A stretch of 7,653 nucleotides of DNA from positions 1 through 7,653 of the forward strand of contig JALURJ010000322.1 in the NCBI GenBank assembly GCA_027016915.1, read 5' to 3'. Every line of letters begins with the position of its first letter. The first letter of the stretch is position 1. A program made the position numbers and the translations under genes. The notes under the pieces are model-generated. The model was not told the DNA's origin. It did no database searches and saw only the letters and a program-made list of their open reading frames with translations. This document shows, piece by piece, positions 5,652 to 7,653 of this stretch. This DNA is from Desulfurococcales archaeon. GTDB lineage: Archaea > Thermoproteota > Thermoprotei_A > Sulfolobales > WAQK01.

Positions 5652-5692
5652 GGCTGCATCCCCCTTCGCCTAGTCCTCGGCCTCCGGGCTCG

Positions 5693-5702
5693 ATTCTAAA
5701 TA
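5693..5702 (-). promoter_or_regulatory. Possible TATA box for the HTH-CBS gene
   Basis: Minus-strand CTATTTAGAA centred near 5698 would start transcription near 5672, giving a leader of about 20 nt to the ATA at 5651. A second candidate, CTTTTAAC around 5718, would give a longer leader. Both place transcription start upstream of the whole HTH-coding stretch. Confidence 0.3.
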
Positions 5703-5753
5703 GTGGTGTGAATGGTTAAAAGTTGCATGCATGGTGTCGAAAGCTTGGTGGTA

Positions 5754-5766
5754 AGTTAATAATATC
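5754..5766 (+). promoter_or_regulatory. Possible TATA box of the por operon
   Basis: AGTTAATAATATC, centred near 5760, predicts transcription start near 5786, only 5-11 nt before the candidate TTG starts of porG. That fits the very short leaders common in crenarchaea. The region is shared with the divergent HTH-CBS regulator, so binding of that regulator here would be unsurprising but is not shown. Confidence 0.4.
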
Positions 5767-5796
5767 GTCGGCAACAAAAATATAGCGGGTTTGACT

Positions 5797-6348
5797 TTGA
5801 TCGAAGAGTACCGATTTCACGGTAGGGGAGGTCAGGGCGCCGTCACTGCGGCACGCCTCCTTGTGGGTGCTGCTCACCGGGAGGGGCGGTACGGCCAGGC
5901 ATTCCCCCATTTCGGAGCCGAGCGAAGGGGCGCTCCAGTAGTGGCGTTCGCCAGGATTTCTGACAAGCCTATAAGGGTCCACGAGCAGGTCAAGGAGCCT
6001 GACGTTGTCGTCGTCCTTGACCCCACGCTATTTAAGCTGGTAAATGTTTTGGACGGGTTGAAGAAGGACGGGATCCTCGTCGTCAATTCGAAGGAGGACC
6101 CGGGCATTCGGGGGCCATACAGGGTTTACATGGTCGACGCTACAGGCATAGCTTTAAGCTTGGGTCTACGCGTCGCGGGGTGGCCCGTGGTGAACACCTC
6201 TATACTCGGCGCTGTGGTGAAGGCGACGGGCACCGTCTCGCTGGAATCGGTGCTTGAGGAGATCAAGGCTAACTGGCCGGGCCGTATGGGGGAGGCCAAC
6301 GCCCAGGCCGCCAAACTGGCGTATGAGAAGGTTATTCGGGTGAGATGA
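5797..6348 (+). CDS. porG: 2-oxoacid:ferredoxin oxidoreductase gamma subunit (PorG-like)
   Basis: Gamma subunit of the four-subunit enzyme that oxidatively decarboxylates pyruvate (or a related 2-oxoacid) with CoA to acyl-CoA, CO2 and reduced ferredoxin. The conserved RFHGRGGQGAVTAARLL lies near the N-terminus (residues 6-22), FGAERRGAPVVAFARIS follows, and then a Rossmann-like DVVVVLDPTL segment and the WPVVNTSILGAVVKATG motif. The length of about 183 residues is normal. TTG 5791 and TTG 5797 are both in frame. TTG 5797 is preferred because GCGGGT (5785-5790) has proper spacing and MIEEYRFHG resembles family N-termini. It is the first gene of the operon, and its stop is 1 nt before porD. Pyruvate specificity is inferred from the gamma-delta-alpha order typical of porGDAB. 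Confidence 0.93.
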   Translation: MIEEYRFHGRGGQGAVTAARLLVGAAHREGRYGQAFPHFGAERRGAPVVAFARISDKPIRVHEQVKEPDVVVVLDPTLFKLVNVLDGLKKDGILVVNSKEDPGIRGPYRVYMVDATGIALSLGLRVAGWPVVNTSILGAVVKATGTVSLESVLEEIKANWPGRMGEANAQAAKLAYEKVIRVR

Positions 6349-6349
6349 G

Positions 6350-6625
6350 TTGGAGGAAGACCACTTGATTCTACCCTTGTCCCGCCCCGCTCCCGGAGCT
6401 ATGGGCAGAACCGGGACTTGGCGCAACTATAAACCTGTTATCAACCAGGAGAAATGCATCAAATGCCTTCTCTGCTGGCTTTACTGCCCGGAGGCCACCA
6501 TAATACGCCACGAGGATAACAGTGTCTCCGTGGACTACGACTACTGCAAGGGCTGCGGCATATGCGCCAACGAGTGCCCCGTCAAGGCCATAGAAATGGT
6601 CCCGGAGGTGCAGGGCCATGCCTAG
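6350..6625 (+). CDS. porD: 2-oxoacid:ferredoxin oxidoreductase delta subunit (PorD-like)
   Basis: A 91-residue ferredoxin-like subunit that passes electrons from the thiamine site to ferredoxin. Two C-x2-C-x2-C-x3-C motifs bind [4Fe-4S] clusters: Cys36, 39, 42, 46 and Cys66, 69, 72, 76, the last cysteine of each followed by Pro. The N-terminal tail with GTWRNYKPVI is typical of PorD and distinguishes it from a free ferredoxin. The TTG start at 6350 lies 6 nt after GGTGA (6339-6343), within the end of porG. The gene overlaps porA by 8 nt. Confidence 0.94.
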   Translation: MEEDHLILPLSRPAPGAMGRTGTWRNYKPVINQEKCIKCLLCWLYCPEATIIRHEDNSVSVDYDYCKGCGICANECPVKAIEMVPEVQGHA

Positions 6626-7653
6626 AAAAATACTGACCGGGAACCACACCGTGGCCGAGGCGGTCAAGCTAGCGAGGGTGCAGGTGATCGCTGCGTACCC
6701 TATAACGCCGCAGACAACCATAGTCGAAAGACTGGCTGAGATGGTGGAGAGGGGAGAAATAAAAGCTAAGATGATACGGGTTGAAAGCGAGCACTCCGCG
6801 CTTGCGGCGGTGTACGGCGCCGCAGCCGGCGGTGCTAGGGCCTTCACGGCGACCTCCAGCCACGGCCTACTCTATATGCACGAGGTGGTCTGGTGGGCTG
6901 CTGCGTCGAGACTGCCCCTTGTCATGGCTGTAGTTACGAGGGCCATAGGGCCGCCGTGGAACATCCACGTCTCCCACGAGGACATAATGGACCAGCGCGA
7001 CACGGGCTGGATAATATCCATGGCGGAGGACAACCAGGAGGTTCTGGACCTGGTGCTTCAGGCGTTCCGCGTATCCGAGGATGACCGCGTCTATCTACCA
7101 GTAATGGTGGGGCTCGACGGCTTCCTTTTGAGCCACACAGCCATGCCTGTCGACGTGCCGGACCAGGAGGACGTGGACTCTTGGCTTCCGCCAAGACTCC
7201 CCAAACCATATACGGTGGAGCCGGGAAGCGGCGTGATCATGGGCAACATACCGCCCGATGAGGCTTTCTACATGATGAGGTATGCCATGCAGAGGGCAAT
7301 GCATAACGCTAAACGCGTCATAGAGGAGGTGGACGAGGAGTACTACAAGGTGACGGGGAGGCGTTATGGCGGCCTCGTGGAGTTCTACCGCTGCAACGAC
7401 GCCAAGTACGTCATAGTACTTATGGGCACTTGGGCTGGCAATGCCAAAGAGGCCGCCGACAGGCTTAGGGAGAAAGGCATACCCGTAGGCGTTGCGAGGA
7501 TAAGGTACGTCAGACCCTTCCCCCGAGAGAGGCTTAGGGAGAGGTTGATGGGAATGAAGGGTGTGATAGTGCTAGACCGTTCAGTCTCCATGGGCCGCGG
7601 GGGCCCGCTCCACGCCGAAGTTGCTGAAGCGCTGGAGGCCAAGCCTTCAATGA
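6618..7653 (+). CDS. porA: 2-oxoacid:ferredoxin oxidoreductase alpha subunit (PorA-like), 3' end outside window
   Basis: 345 complete codons without a stop before the right edge. The ATG at 6618 is 7 nt after a strong GGAGGTG (6604-6610) inside porD. The protein starts MPRKILTGNHTVAEAVKLAR. It has AAYPITPQTT (25-34, substrate-side loop), RVESEHSALAAVYGAAAGGA with Glu58 probably matching the thiamine-activating glutamate, and TATSSHGLLYMHEV. GWIISMAEDNQEVLDLVLQAFRVSED, then a domain II region (KYVIVLMGTWAGNAKEAAD ... GVARIRYVRPFP), and LDRSVSMGRGGPLHAEV follow. The domain order is that of PFOR domains I and II. About 40-50 residues are probably missing compared with the usual ~390. A beta subunit gene (porB) is expected next. 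Confidence 0.94.
   Translation, partial: MPRKILTGNHTVAEAVKLARVQVIAAYPITPQTTIVERLAEMVERGEIKAKMIRVESEHSALAAVYGAAAGGARAFTATSSHGLLYMHEVVWWAAASRLPLVMAVVTRAIGPPWNIHVSHEDIMDQRDTGWIISMAEDNQEVLDLVLQAFRVSEDDRVYLPVMVGLDGFLLSHTAMPVDVPDQEDVDSWLPPRLPKPYTVEPGSGVIMGNIPPDEAFYMMRYAMQRAMHNAKRVIEEVDEEYYKVTGRRYGGLVEFYRCNDAKYVIVLMGTWAGNAKEAADRLREKGIPVGVARIRYVRPFPRERLRERLMGMKGVIVLDRSVSMGRGGPLHAEVAEALEAKPSM

Noticed and set aside
5648..5659. Programmed frameshift from ATG 5659 (MQP-stop) into the HTH frame
   Set aside because: No slippery heptamer or supporting structure is visible at the CCA-TAA junction. It is kept only as one alternative within the start-codon finding.

Overview
The window reads as chromosomal DNA of a hyperthermophilic crenarchaeon, most likely Aeropyrum or a close relative in the Desulfurococcales. 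The archaeal assignment rests on TiaS (an archaea-only tRNA enzyme), archaeal-type RNase P RNA, a Tsr3 homologue, an LSm protein, TATA-box promoters, a four-subunit 2-oxoacid:ferredoxin oxidoreductase, and origin recognition boxes (ORBs). GTG and TTG starts and AGG/ATA codons are frequent, which fits Aeropyrum. The genus is inferred, not proven.

Left part (1-1057, minus strand): an RNA-processing block. It holds tsr3 (rRNA aminocarboxypropyltransferase), then the RNase P RNA gene rnpB (189-509), then the start of an LSm/Sm-like gene cut by the window edge. The rnpB gene explains the extremely GC-rich stretch that otherwise appears to hold overlapping open frames. Its TATA box lies on the last codons of tsr3.

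Middle part (1106-4445, plus strand): a divergent, tightly packed set. A stand-alone Lrp/AsnC effector-binding (RAM) domain overlaps tiaS by ATGA. An ABC-2 type exporter follows, with an ATPase and a permease that overlap by GTGA.

4446-5081 has no credible gene and separates two convergent genes. It is probably a replication origin. It holds a 33-bp tract with one C and no G, a perfect 16-bp palindrome, and three copies of an ORB-like element. Two of these are 20-mers identical at 18 positions that read CTCCASTGGAAMCCAAGGGG on the minus strand. A second AT-rich stretch lies between the second and third copies. This agrees with what is known of ORC1-bound archaeal origins, including one described for A. 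pernix.

Right part: a minus-strand HTH-XRE + two-CBS-domain regulator (5082 to about 5651) whose complete HTH is encoded in frame but has no ATG, GTG or TTG start upstream. Divergent from it is a por operon in the order gamma, delta, alpha (alpha cut by the right edge), encoding a pyruvate- or related 2-oxoacid:ferredoxin oxidoreductase. The genes are joined by a 1-nt gap and an 8-nt overlap, with clear Shine-Dalgarno sites.
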